Below, piece after piece: positions 1 through 12,062 of a stretch of DNA of 64,000 bases. The stretch covers positions 17,374,640 through 17,438,639 of the forward strand of contig NC_049915.1 in the NCBI RefSeq assembly GCF_001411555.2, given 5' to 3'. The stretch comes from Juglans regia. Lineage: Eukaryota > Streptophyta > Magnoliopsida > Fagales > Juglandaceae. How positions within the stretch are numbered: position 1 is the stretch's first letter; each line of letters starts with the position of its first letter. A model generated the notes under the pieces. It did not search any database. It was not told the origin of the DNA and saw nothing but the letters and a program-made list of their open reading frames with translations. Position numbers and translations under genes: made by a program.

Positions 1-109
1 AAAAAACAATTACTGATTGAAGATGACAGCCAAAATAATTTCAGTCCAATTTCTTACCTTTTTCCTTTTTTTCCCGCAAATACAGATGCAACACACTCTT
101 CCAATAATA

Positions 110-290
110 TTTCAATTACATGTTGACGTAGATTTTGGATTTAAAATAAAATCATAAATTGATATGGTTAGATATGGTATGTTAAATTGTAAAATTATTT
201 TTATTATAAAGTAGATCTAACGTATTATATGAAATCATGTCAGTTTATAGATTTATTTTTATATAATCTCTTTGGAGCTATATACAATAT
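110..290. repeat. MITE remnant (weak) in 5' flank
   Basis: This AT-rich stretch contains an internal segment (about 205-260) resembling the middle of the clear MITE at 12837-13042: both have a 'taacgtat..atgaaa..acgt..cagttt' core followed by a thymine-rich arm. The terminal repeats are not well preserved. The rest of the first 1185 bases holds no gene I can support; the short open frames at 530-1017 lack homology I recognise. Confidence 0.3.
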
Positions 291-870
291 ACTTTTTGTA
301 TTAATCTATTTTTTATTTGAAGTCTTAAAATTTGGATAAGATTTTTAGATGGATCTCTTTATATTTAAATCATTTCTCAATTCCCATTGTATAATATTTA
401 TTTGAGTATTAAATGTTGTAAAAAAAATTCACTTGAAAGATCCGAATTTAGAATCTCTACTTTTAAGTCTAAAATTCATAAAATTCGAGGGATCCAAATC
501 TGTAATTTTGAGGACGTTGGGTTCAGCCATTGGATGCATGTTACATGTTCATACCTAAGGTAGATGACTTGTATTTAATAGGTGCAATTTTCACTAACAT
601 TGAATCCAAACCCATATCACGAAAGGTCAATCATGTAACAAACATTTTAATTCATGAAAAAAATGTAACGAGTGTTCCTAACAGTTCGATGGTTTCCTAT
701 ACGTCTTCGACTACCGACAATCGATCGGGATGAACCGGAAAAGCCAACGGTTCAGCGGAACCGTTCAGTACATCCATGCCAGGTGTCTTCCCCTCGTATG
801 TCTTCGTCATATCTATTTTGTTAATTACAAATTTCCAAAACGACAGAGTCGAACCCCAATCATTATACCC

Positions 871-888
871 CTTCTCTCTCTCGCCCTC

Positions 889-921
<33 letters not shown>

Positions 922-1042
922 GATCTCCGCGTGAATGCCATGGCCGTTTCTCTCTCCCCAATCCCTCCGAAACCCCCTTTCGCGCTCTCTCTCTCTAAGA
1001 ATTCCTCCATTTCTTAATCTCTCTCTCTCTCTCTATCTCTCT
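871..1042. repeat. CT-rich microsatellite in leader of the LRR gene
   Basis: Two blocks of (CT)n, at 871-922 and about 1017-1042, are separated by CT-biased sequence. The block lies 145-315 bp before the start codon at 1186. Pyrimidine-rich CT tracts are common in plant core promoters and 5' UTRs, so it probably marks the promoter or leader of that gene. The low-complexity open frames on both strands here come from the repeat. Confidence 0.8.
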
Positions 1043-1185
1043 GAGATTCTGTTTCTTTACATAGGAATATATATATATACACACACATGTATTTACGTAG
1101 TCTAAACGGAAGATTACCTACCTACCTTATGTATTTTCCTCAATAGAACCCGTAGATTCGGTCCGGAAAGGATCGCCGAGGGGGA

Positions 1186-2478
1186 ATGGAGATTGTGACC
1201 GGGGATAGGTACCTGGAGAAGCTGGTGGAATTCGTCGACGAGCAGGCCGGTCCGCTGCTCGACGGTGCCATGGTGCTGAAGCTCAACCCCGCGGGCTTGC
1301 ACTACGTACAGTCGCGCCTGGAGGCGCTGAACGAGCTAGAGAGCCTGCTGGCTGGTGCGCCCATCGACTACCTCCGCGCCTACGTGTCGGACCTCGGAGA
1401 CCACCGCGCGCTCGAGCAGCTCCGCCGGATTCTCCGCCTGATTCCTTCGCTCAAGGTCGTCTCGGCTCTTACGCCGCCTTCTCGGGATCCCACACCGCTC
1501 TCTTTGCGTCCGTTCGGGAGGCTGAGGGTTCTGGAGCTTAGGGGCTGCGATTTGTCCACCTCCGCTGCCCGAGGCTTGTTGGAGCTGAGGCACACTTTGG
1601 AAAAAATCATATGCCACAATTCTACTGTGAGTTTGTTTGTTTGCATTCTTGCTTGAGAGTTACGGAATGGAAAAGTAATAAGTACAACGGAATTTGGATT
1701 CGGGAATTAGATTTCTTATATACTATGCAATGATTCATTGAAATGCTTTTGAGCTTGGTTTTGGAATGAAACTAAACGTGACGGCTATTAACTCGAATTT
1801 AATCTCTCTTTTTGACATCTGTTTTGCTTATTGGTACCTGTAAGTGAAAAGTATGAATTTCAGATGCTGAAGTTTTTGGAGTTTATACTTTCCAAGTTTT
1901 TTATCAGTGATTTAAAGACGCAATTATTTCAGTAAAATTTAATGCTACCAATTTACTTTTCAGTTGTGTAAATGTGGAGTGAAAGTTTTCTCTTTTTGAA
2001 TTCAACCTTTTTTTTCGCCTGATACGTGAATTTAATGATATTGTTAATCGGCTGGGCGATTAGGGCTAATTATTTTTTCTTTGAACTTGCATGTAATTTA
2101 GGATGCTCTACGGCATGTTTTTGCGAGCAGAATTGCCGAGATAAAGGGCTCTCCTCAATGGAACCGGTTGTCCTTTGTTTCATGTGCTTGTAATGGCTTG
2201 ATTCTCATGGACGAGTCTTTGCAACTTCTTCCTGCTGTTGAAACTCTTGATCTTAGCCGGAACAAGTTTGCGAAAGTGGATAATCTTCGCAAGTGTGCCA
2301 AATTGAAGCACCTGGATCTTGGTTTTAATCACCTAAGATCGATTACATACTTCAATGAGGTAGTTACTTAAGAGTAATTGACTTGTGTAAAAAAAAGAAT
2401 TCATAGCCTGAAATTACATTTTTAGGTCATTTCTACAACTCGTTGCCCGTAAAATTCTTGATCAAAGAGGTCTGCTTC

Positions 2479-2514
<36 letters not shown>

Positions 2515-5500
2515 TATATATTTCTGTTTATATATTGTTTAGAGTTCACAAGGTGCTCTAGCCCATATCTACTCATCTTGAGTGTTTGGGTTTCAGGATT
2601 ACTTTTAGCTAGTTATTCAAGATTATAGTTGCAAATGGAAAATTCATTTGTGGAAGACTAAAGCTTGATTCATCTAGAAGTTCTTGTAGGCTATTTCAAT
2701 CTAAGAGAAGGGAAAAAGAACAGAAAAAGCTTATTCGGACTATTTTGGCAACCAAGTGAGGAAGTGAAAATTTGAACTCTAGGACATTGACTAAGGCTTC
2801 TTCCAGGGTAGTTGACGTGCAGGAAAGGGAAATTTGCTTAGTGTGTGGAGCTTGAACTGAATTAGGCTTGTTGTAGTTATGAGGATGGAACCTATTTTGA
2901 GTTCTTTAGTAGAGCTCTATTAAGTAATTAACCACAGCTGCAGCATCATGCTTAATGCATTTTGCATTTCACTAATCTGCTGTTTCTTAACTTTACTCCA
3001 TACTATTTTTAAAGCTGTTTGAATGCTTGGGATCTATGGTTAAACTCTATCGACGCCTTGATGACAAGGATAATTTTGGGACCTTAATCTTGGTATTTGT
3101 GTATCGTGTTGGTCCTCATGCATCACTAGCCCATTGGTTATGCTAAAGATGTTCTGCTCACACGACTATGTTTTTTTTTTTTAATTTTTTGTTGCATGGC
3201 GTGAGACCAAAATTCCGTTTCTATAGTATTAGATTATCAACTTTTATCTTGAAATGCTAATTCATCAATACTTTCTTCCGTCGGACAGCTTCAATAGACT
3301 TTAATTGGCTTAACTTTCATGATTTTCTTGTATCTTTATCCCCTTCTAGATAGGTGTATTTCTTGCATACTTCCTGTGTACTTGGATTGTGGCTTTTAAT
3401 GAAGTCTTATTACTTATGAAAAATCTAGGAATGTTAATAACTTCCGAGGTTTAATTTTATTTTACTTTGCTGGATTTTTACATCATTTTATTTTTAGCTT
3501 GGAAAGCTACCGATGGTGCTATGCATTGAGCTTTATGGTGTGAGTGCCAGCTAGTATGCCTTTTGCTTTACATTTTTAATTTAGGAATTAGCTCTGGACT
3601 CATTTACCAATGATTTGGACTATGCAGGTCTCCTGTCGTATTGTTAAACTTGTTTTGAGGAACAATGCTCTAGCGACATTGCATGGGATTGAGAACCTGA
3701 AGTCACTTGAAGGGCTTGATGTTTCCTACAATGTAATTTCCAATTTTTCAGAGTTAGAGTTCCTTGGGTGCCTTCCCTCTCTACGAAGCCTATGGTTGGA
3801 AGGAAATCCATTATGTTGTGCCCGATGGTATAGAGCCCAAGTATTCAGCTTTTTCAATCATTTAGATAAAGTAAGACATAGTTTATAGATTTATCTTTTG
3901 CGACTTGTTCTTGTTGCTTTTGAACTTTGATATACTATGTTGTCGTGTTCGGTGGAATTAATGAATCATAATGTTTATAGCAAGCATTTCATGCTTCTTT
4001 CCTCAATTTTGCACCCCTGCTAAACTCACTATTCCGTTGCCCCTGCTATTGTATGCTGATTAGTTGAAGTTAGATGATAAGCACATCAGCACCAGAGAGT
4101 TCTGGAAACGTCAAATTATCATTGCCAGCAGGCAGAAGCGACCTGCCACCTTTGGATTTTATTCTCCTGCAAAAGATGAAGCTATAGAAGATGGGAGTAT
4201 TTGCCGAAGACGGGTATGAATTTATAAATTTAACGAGGATCTGTGCAAATCAATCATTGGGTTTTAAAGACTTGTTTCAAGACACAATGAGATTTGGGTT
4301 TCAATGGATCACATTAAACTTTTATTTTAAAGGTGCTTATTTTTTAACCTTTAATATAAAAAATTAAGTGATGCTTGACCCTGCTCTTCTTCCCCCATTA
4401 AAGAAGTTCAATGGGATAAATTGCATTTGCCCCACATCTCAATTCTTAAGCATGCAGCTTTTTTTTAGTTTAATATTTTTTTCCATATCTTTAAAATTTT
4501 GGCACTGGTATGTTGCTTATGCTTCTTCTGTATTAGTATTGATGTAGGCCGTCATCTCATGTTGTTATGTTTTACAGAAAAAGGCATCTCGCCTTGCTTC
4601 TATTGAAAAGGAAGAAGAGAACACATATATATGTTCTGACCAAGAGTCTGTATCATGTGATGTTGATATTCAGAGCAGAGAAGAGGCTGTCATGTCCGAT
4701 GCCGAAGCTGAAATTGTTGATTTAATGAACAGAGTTGAACTCATGAAGAAAGAGCGTTCTGTTCTTTGGTTACGGGAGTTAAGGGTGTGGATGGATCATG
4801 CTTCTGAGAATTTTGTGGAAAGAACTAAATCTTATGGGGCAACATTGCATAACGAAAAAGAGAATTATACGAAAGGAAAGCCAAGCAAATGGTATCTGGG
4901 TGATAGTTCGAGATATGTTTCTGACTCTGTCCAAGCTTCTGGAGATGATAGTAGTACAAATGTTTTAGAATCTGATAATTCCTTTGCAGATATGTCTACT
5001 GGTTTGCCTGCTAACCCATACTTTAGTCAAGTTAGTTTCCTGGGGAATAGTAGTCGGTTTTCTTTGGCTGGAATGGGGAGAATTGATCTGAAAGAGGAGC
5101 ACCCAAAATCTTATTCACATGACGGGATTACTACTATTTCTCTGCAAGCTAAAAGTTCACACCCCGATATCTTTGCTGTCCAAGGTGTTCATGGGGTGTT
5201 TGAAAATGTCATCATGTCACCATTACCAGCCACTGATGATATGTTAGTGTCTCATTCACCCTCTCCTTTCCCTGCATCTCCCCCTCATTATCAAGAGGAC
5301 ATTCTACATCGTCGCCACAACTTAGTCGAAGAAACTTTGCAACTATCTGCAGAGTCTTATTCGCCAGCATCATCTGATAGTAATACCAGCTGTAGTGATG
5401 GTGATTTCCGTGAATCAATAGTTGCAGTTGATAAGCCGCTGAATGAAGCTTATGCTAGAAGTGCTGAAGGCCACTCATTTTCTTTTGATGTTGAGGAGGA

Positions 5501-8500
5501 TTTTGACCACCTAAGTCCTGAAATTCCTCATGTAAGAGAAAATGGCACGTCTTGTTCTTTTGTTGACCAGACCTCTAGTATGCACAAATTTTCAAATTCA
5601 GAACGGTTCTTGCAATCACATTGCAATGATTTTCCTGCTGCTGATACTCTTGATGATCAAATTGCTTGTTATGTCAACCAAGAGGCTGATTGTTTTGAGA
5701 AGAGAAAAAGCCAAAGGAAATTGAAGAAAAAAGTAATTCCACTACTAGGGGAGAATAATGTGGTTGGTGGGACAGAATCGTCATTCAAATCAGATGGCAA
5801 TTTGGATATTTGTGGAGTTCATGGAGCTGCAATAGAAAATGAGCAAGGGAAACAAATTTCATATGCCAGCGAATTCCAGGAAGTTATTCATATGGAAGAG
5901 ATGTGGAGAAAAGCAAATGTAGCCCGACCAATTGATGATTCTTATAAATTTCCAGGGTCTTGGTGCTCATCTTCTTGGAGTGCTGATTTTATTGAGAATT
6001 TTTTCAATACAAATATTGCAGAATCTAGCATTCATGAAACTTGTCGACAGTATTTGTGTTGTGATTGTGTACTTGAGCCAGAGTCCAAATATGGAGAAAG
6101 GTGAATATTAGTATGTTATAATACTTATAAACATAAATATTATCTGATATAATGAATGGTAGGAAAATACTTTAAAAAAAATAATGAATGGTAGGAAAAT
6201 ACTCATAAAAAAATGGTAGGTAAATGAATGGACTAGGCAGGTCTTTCTGACACCTGCAAAAACAAAACAAAAAACTAAAAGAGGAAATCCATGTAGTATC
6301 ATGTTTTTAAAATTTTTGTTAATGATTACTAATGGTTTTTTTTTTCACCATTCTTGTTGATATGGTAGTTTCCGTGGTCCTATGCATCTCTTATAAAAAA
6401 AAGTTAGTACTGTTTTTTAGGAGAACTTTATAAATGTTTCCTGTTTCTATCTTACTATATTCTGTCCTGATGTTTAGAGTTGATTTATTCATAGCTAGAC
6501 TCTGCCGAGTGTATGTAGGACTGGACATGGTACATGCTAATAACTACAACAACATTGTGCATAAGTTTGGCACTTAAGATTCTCCTGAAGTTCATAATTT
6601 TCTAGCTACTAATTTTCTTATTTCTGTTTATATTAGATGGATTTGTGGGTGATCTATTTGGTGCTTCAGTGGTACAAGTTAATGGCTTTTGTTTTAGAAT
6701 TTTGCAATTGATACCAAGAACTACCCTCATAATTTATGTACTCCATGGGGCAATATCAGGTGCTATATTTTCACCTGTAAACTGTCTTCTTAAGTTCTAA
6801 AGATCAGTAAGATACATCTGCATTGGAGCTTTGGAATCTCTAAAGTATACTTTAGAGAATTTTTTTTTTTTTGATAAGTAAGTATACTTTAGAGAAATTT
6901 GATATCTCTATTGTCTAATTCATACATACTTGGATTCTGTTCTATAAGATATTGTTTCTCTGAAGGTTATTCATTTCACTTATTACGCCATGTGTACTTG
7001 GGCAACGCCTATTTCATTCTCTTCAATAAAGTTACTTTTACTTATAAATATATATATATTTCACTTATTATATTTGTCATATTGGCCTCTTCAATGAACT
7101 AAACACTATCCATAATTATTAAGTTGTGTATCTTATAGAAATTCTTATTCTGATGTTATTTATCTTCCTTGTTCCAGATGCAGAGAAGTGATTCTGGTAA
7201 TGAGCAGTGAACACAAGTTGTATGTTTTGCTTATTGGTATTTCAGGTGATGGATCAGGTCAGGTTTTGAAGCTTTACAGGAGGAATAACTTTCTTTTGTT
7301 TTGTAAATAATGTCAATTACTTGGTGCACTCTTGTGCCTATGTTTTTCAGCCTAATGACTGTTGAAGTGGCTTAATGCAGGAGCTATCTTAAGTTTAGTA
7401 GGTTGCCATAAAATGGAAGATATTAGAGAGGTGTCAGTTGGTGTTGGACTTCAGGTTGTGAGGTTAGTGATTTCTTGTTCTTTTTTATCAATCACATAAG
7501 CCATAATTTTTCTAAAACTCTATTTTTTGTGGGTTAGGTTGTGCATTGACAGGGATTCAGCATACCTGTTTATAACTAGAAGCATTGAGAAGTCAAGGCA
7601 ATTATTTAGTACCTTGAAAGTGTTTGATTTACATCCAGAAAATGATCATTGTTCTTTACGAAGGTGATTTATGGCGTAAAACACAGTTCCAAACCTTGCT
7701 TTGGCATTACTTTTCCATGTTATATTTGTTTAGCTTCAAAATTAGTAGTTTATATATGCATTTTTCCATTGCTTTGTTATAATAGACTGGTTTTGGAAAT
7801 TTAAATGGCAGTTTGGAGCAGGTTCAGGTTGAATTGCTTGAGAAACAAATATGTGGAGGTTCAAAAGTGAACATCTTCCAATACTCTATGGTGCTATTCA
7901 GGCGTACCAACAATGAAGGTTTTACTTCTCATTAGTTGACCTTGGTTATGATGTATGGGAATGTACCTGAACATGTTGTGAGATAGTTCAGTCATCCATT
8001 GAAAGAGGATTTCTGAGTGCTGCAAGAAATTCTGATTGAGTTTTTTTTTATAGAATTTCTGATGTTCCCACTCCCCTTTTTACTTGGCATTCTCCTATGT
8101 GCCCATTATTCATTGACGTTATTTAGTAAAAAAATAGTAATAGGAAGGATTTTTGAAGAGAATATGTGAAGGCTTTTAAAATCTTTTGGAATAATTAACA
8201 AACATAATACACATTAAGGATCAGGCTTAAATCACGCATGTTTTGGAACTTGTCCTGAAAAAACACAGTTTGAATAGATGATTTTCCTGTGCACGTTGTA
8301 GGTGCTGAATTGGCCTCTGTGATTGTATTTGGTAGCCCTTCCATAAAAGTCTCTCTCTCTTCTTTTTAATATGTAACGAAAACTTTTTTAAAAGTGCAAA
8401 AGGCATAACCCAAGTACATAGAAGTATACAGGAGAAACACCCTTCTAGGGAGGAATGGATTGTTTTTGCACATGAAAGAAACCTAGCGGTCCCATTTCAC

Positions 8501-9896
8501 TATGTTTCAGAGAATAGTTATCCACTCTTAATTTTGATTTTTTTTGTTTTTGAATTTACATCCTACTTTTTAAAGAGATCGTGGATATCTGTGAAATAAG
8601 TTTATACTTGTATGATTTCTTTTGCACAAGCATATATTCTTAATTTAGGTGATGCTTAATCTTTTAACATGCAACAGAGGATATATGGCTTTCAAGATCA
8701 CTATTTGTGATTGGAAGGCATCTGCTTGTGTGTGTTGAAGACCTTATCCACTTCAGCTCCCTTTCAATGGATTCATCTTTGCCTCCATATTTCTCACTTG
8801 ATTCATGTTGCTCCATTGTTGACTTATCTGAGATGGTAACTTACTAAATTTACGAAGGCTTCCTTAAGATTTTGCCTACATTTAGTTCTGCCAAATTGTG
8901 TACATCATATTCACCTCATGTGATAAGAAACATTATCTTGATCTTCTTTTGCATGATTATATGATTGCATTTCTGGTTTCGTTTGTGGTGCATGTGTGTT
9001 TTTGTTGATGAAACATCTTATAGATTTACATCGTGATCATTGATTTGAATTCTTAGTTAATATACTGTTCAGGCTTCAATGGAATAACATTGTCGCGACC
9101 CTTAATTGATAACTAACAAGAACACTATTTTCTCTGCTGACTCGTTTCTAGTTTGCCTACATTTATGTTTATGTTCCAGGTTCATACATCACTTACTGCA
9201 ATTGATATCTAAAAAATCATTGTTTTTTTTTTTCTCCATAGTCTTAGATTCTACCATGTTTCTGGTTCGACATACCATGTTCTCTGTTTTTGTGAAAAAG
9301 CATGTTATTGGGGATTGTCGGGATTCATTTTTATTTCTCTCTTTGTTAGCCAATATCTTGTTGAGCCATTACCAATCGAAGAAACAAAACTTGTTGAGCC
9401 ATCATTGGGAGGATGATGTATGTGATAGATGGTAGCCAAAAGCTTATGTATACCATGCTTAGTAAATCACAAACATGATGATTTCTTTTTAATAGTCTAT
9501 ATGCTCTATGCTTCAAGCTCAATTTTCATTGTGGTTTTCCTTCCTTTGTTACTTCAGACAGATTTTCCTGTGTCTTTCTCTCTCTCTTTCTACCCGGAGA
9601 AGTGGATGTGTGGAGAAAGATGTTAATTTACATATTAACTTCATTTCCAGGTCATCGAGGCTAGAGAGAGTCGGTGTGTGACCCTAGCTCTTAAATGTAC
9701 CGCATCAGAGTTCTACCCCTCTGCCAAAGCCAACACGGAGGGTGCATCAATCAACAATGAGAAGAAAGCTTCAGGCTGTGTAACATGGAAGATCAGGTGG
9801 TTCTCTGAAGAGAGTCTGTTCAATTTCGTGGCATTGGTAAAGGCAATCCATGCAGGAACATCCATGTCTCCCTTGCTCCTAAGATGTAAATGGTGA
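1186..9896 (+). CDS. LRR protein resembling STK11/LKB1-interacting protein (LIP1 N-terminal domain), 11 exons, about 1137 aa
   Basis: Hand-built exons are 1186-1626, 2102-2359, 3628-3870, 4064-4213, 4578-6100, 7178-7257, 7381-7462, 7538-7663, 7812-7918, 8678-8835 and 9651-9896. All junctions are GT-AG and phases are continuous to TGA. Residues 1-147 look like the LIP1 N-terminal region, ending in a 'LRVLELRGCDLS' LRR-like strand. Leucine-rich repeats follow at about 190-300, with 'LETLDLSRNKFAKV', 'LKHLDLGFNHLRSI', 'IVKLVLRNNALATL' and 'LRSLWLEGNPLC'. The large fifth exon (about residues 365-872) is Ser/Asp-rich and probably disordered, with a basic patch 'KRKSQRKLKKK' near 738. The C-terminal 265 residues are spread over small exons. 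Length is close to animal STK11IP (about 1.1 kaa). Plant members are often labelled 'outer arm dynein light chain 1 protein'; their function is unknown to me, and a link to SnRK1-type kinases would be inference. The start is the first in-frame ATG after the CT-rich leader. Confidence 0.85.
2481..2521. repeat. (CATA)n-(TA)n compound microsatellite in intron 2
   Basis: About seven CATA units run directly into a TA tract within intron 2 of the LRR gene. It is likely length-polymorphic and useful only as a marker. Confidence 0.9.
8372..8450. repeat. Possible retroposon 3'-tail fragment in intron 9
   Basis: The segment 'aaggcataacccaagtacat' followed by 'gaagtatacaggagaaa' has the look of a recurring plant LINE/SINE 3' end I associate with Fagales introns. 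A related 'ttttgataagta' tail occurs near 6860-6885 in intron 5. No target duplication was found. Confidence 0.3.
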
Positions 9897-11947
9897 AGCC
9901 TTTTTGTTTCTTGTTTTTGTTTGTTTCCTATTCATTTCATTCTTTTTGATCTGGCCTTCCCTATTTCGCTTCTCATTTCCATATAGTTTTGAAATTTGTT
10001 TAGTAGCCGCAAGTGTTGTGAGTGAGTCAATAGCTTCCTTTTGTATTCTTTGATTTGTGTTTCTTTTATCAGTCCATCATGTACAAATTTTGTACAGCAT
10101 ACACCATCATACGAAAATAAGGCTTTTTTTTTTTTCATACACGAAATTGTACAGTGAATGTTAATTTTCTTTTATTGGCATTTGAGAATGTGAAAAAAAA
10201 AAAAAATTGGCTTTGAGCTTCGAATCATGTGTTTATTGAAACATAATTTGCTGTCTGGGACTATTGCCAAGAGACGAGTCGAGCAGAACGTGTTTATTAA
10301 ACAAGGTAAGATCTCACTGTATGTTGGTACTGTATAAAGTATACGAGATGTTTGGTTCTATAATTATGTGTTGTTAATGTGAAAGTAATGGTGTCAGTAG
10401 GAACATATGACTGCAATGTTTTAAATACTTTGATGTTATGTTTTTCAAATCTTAGAAGTTGATTAGGGGATAGTTATGTACTCTTTACCACTATGTATTT
10501 GAAGGGCTTTTAATTTAGGGGTCTAAATAAGTCAACTTCAACGGGGAAATCGGAGCTCTAATCGTTTAATTTTTATTCAACAGGAATCGAGTTGGGATTT
10601 ATAGTTGAATTACACTTTTATTCTTCACCAACCGTTTATTTATTTTTCGTCAAAACATGTAATAATTTAGGATGTTAATTCATATTACAATGATAACTAC
10701 AATATGCAATTTGTACGAAGTTTATATTTTTGAGTCTTGCAAATCGTTCCGAGTCACACCATTGATGTGACAGTCGAGTCACTAATTATAAAGGAATACA
10801 AAATCCTATCAATTTGTGTGTTTGTTGGAGTGATTATGGTCTCAAGATTTCCATGATCTCAATCAAAACTTTGGTTATAAAGGAAACTCTTAGCTCATCA
10901 TTTCACATGTATGGTTATTGAAACCAGAGGAAATTGTCATAGAGAAAGAGTCATATAATCTCCATTCTACAACATCAATCTTTGACCCAAGGAGATTTTG
11001 GGGGGGGGTCTATTCTATAATCTCATACATCTATGCAATCCTACTTTTGATCTTCTCTTTCCAGACAGCTCAGAAGATTTCTCACTCAGCATACTCCATA
11101 GCTCACAAGTTGGTTGACCGAGTCCTGAGCTCTCTGAATTCATACCTCTTACTCGATCTCCTCTAAAATTACCTTTTACCTCTTCAAACTATTTGGATAT
11201 GACATTCTTTTTCCTCATTCTTCTTCTCATGTCACTCTTTCAGACATACCGAGGGGGGATTTCTTTTACGGATAATGCTAGTATGCCTTCATATTTTTTC
11301 TCATTATTTTGATCGTATTTAATTTTTTTTTTTTTTTTTAAAAATTGCTTACTGATTAAAGAAGTGACTATTAGTGTATTGATATTTTTTTATTTTTTAA
11401 AAATGTTTGAAATAAAAAGTAAAAACAAAGAAAAATACAATTTGTACTAGCGGCACACCAAGTGGGCAAATTGAGGGGCATAGTAGTACCATCATTTCTT
11501 TTGCTCATTATTTGTCAAAGTTTGGTTCTTTCAGGAAAGATTGAATATTTTATTTCACCAATTCAGTTTTCTTTACGGCTTAATGGAGAACATAGGATCA
11601 CATGCATTATCTAGATTGCCAAGGTTTCACATGATCAAGCATATTTTATTATGTAATTGTTTCTGTTTAGGTTAATTAATTTATAAAAATACATATATAT
11701 TATCAAATAACAATTCATTTATGAAAATCTTCCACGTTTTCGATACATGATTTCGTAGTGACCCGCCATCCATACCTCAAGCATTACATGCTTCAATCAG
11801 CTGATCGAAATCAGTCAATTGTAGCAAAGCAAACTTCGAGTGCCACCACCATCATAATCATCATCATCATCATCTTGTAGCTTAAAGCTCCTGCTCATCT
11901 CAGCCTGCACGATTAGTTTAGAAAACAAAACAACACCATATAAGAGT
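9897..11947. other. Intergenic; no gene seen, one degraded MITE-like stretch
   Basis: This is the 3' flank of the LRR gene followed by AT-rich DNA with several homopolymer runs. About 11270-11460 ('ggataatgctagtatgcc' to the 'gtactagcggcacac' end) looks like a degraded MITE. The 82-codon open frame at 10918-11166 has no recognisable domain. I see no tRNA. Confidence 0.6.
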
Positions 11948-12062
11948 AAAAGGCACGCGATATTGGCGCGGCTCAATCAGACCACAGAGTCAAGTAAATT
12001 GATCAGCCATTGACGTTATGGTAAGATTGAACCACGCCAACACCTCGGGTTTGTGCCTCAAC
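11948..12062 (-). ncRNA. MIR171: MIR171 precursor hairpin (miR171a-type mature in the 3' arm)
   Basis: Positions 11959-11979 are the exact reverse complement of the canonical 21-nt miR171a-type microRNA (TGATTGAGCCGCGCC...). On the minus strand the opposite arm (about 12043-12023) reads TGTTGGCGTGGTTCAATC. It pairs with all 18 facing bases of the mature sequence using Watson-Crick and three G-U pairs. The stem continues beyond the duplex with GAGGCAC (12059-12053) pairing to GTGCCTT (11957-11951). The loop is about 43 nt. miR171 guides cleavage of GRAS-family HAM/SCL6 mRNAs. A lone target site would not show the matching star arm, so a microRNA gene is the better reading. Transcription would run leftward, away from the STR gene. 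Confidence 0.93.

Noticed and set aside
9106..9626. Open frames in the last intron of the LRR gene
   Set aside because: Hydrophobic, AT-rich, no domain, and bounded by good splice sites of the host gene.
10918..11166. 82-codon open frame downstream of the LRR gene
   Set aside because: No recognisable domain, no neighbouring exons, and a G homopolymer interrupts its only plausible reading.
11959..11979. miR171 target site rather than a microRNA gene
   Set aside because: A target would not have a complementary star arm 40-60 bp away with a continued lower stem, and no GRAS coding sequence surrounds it.
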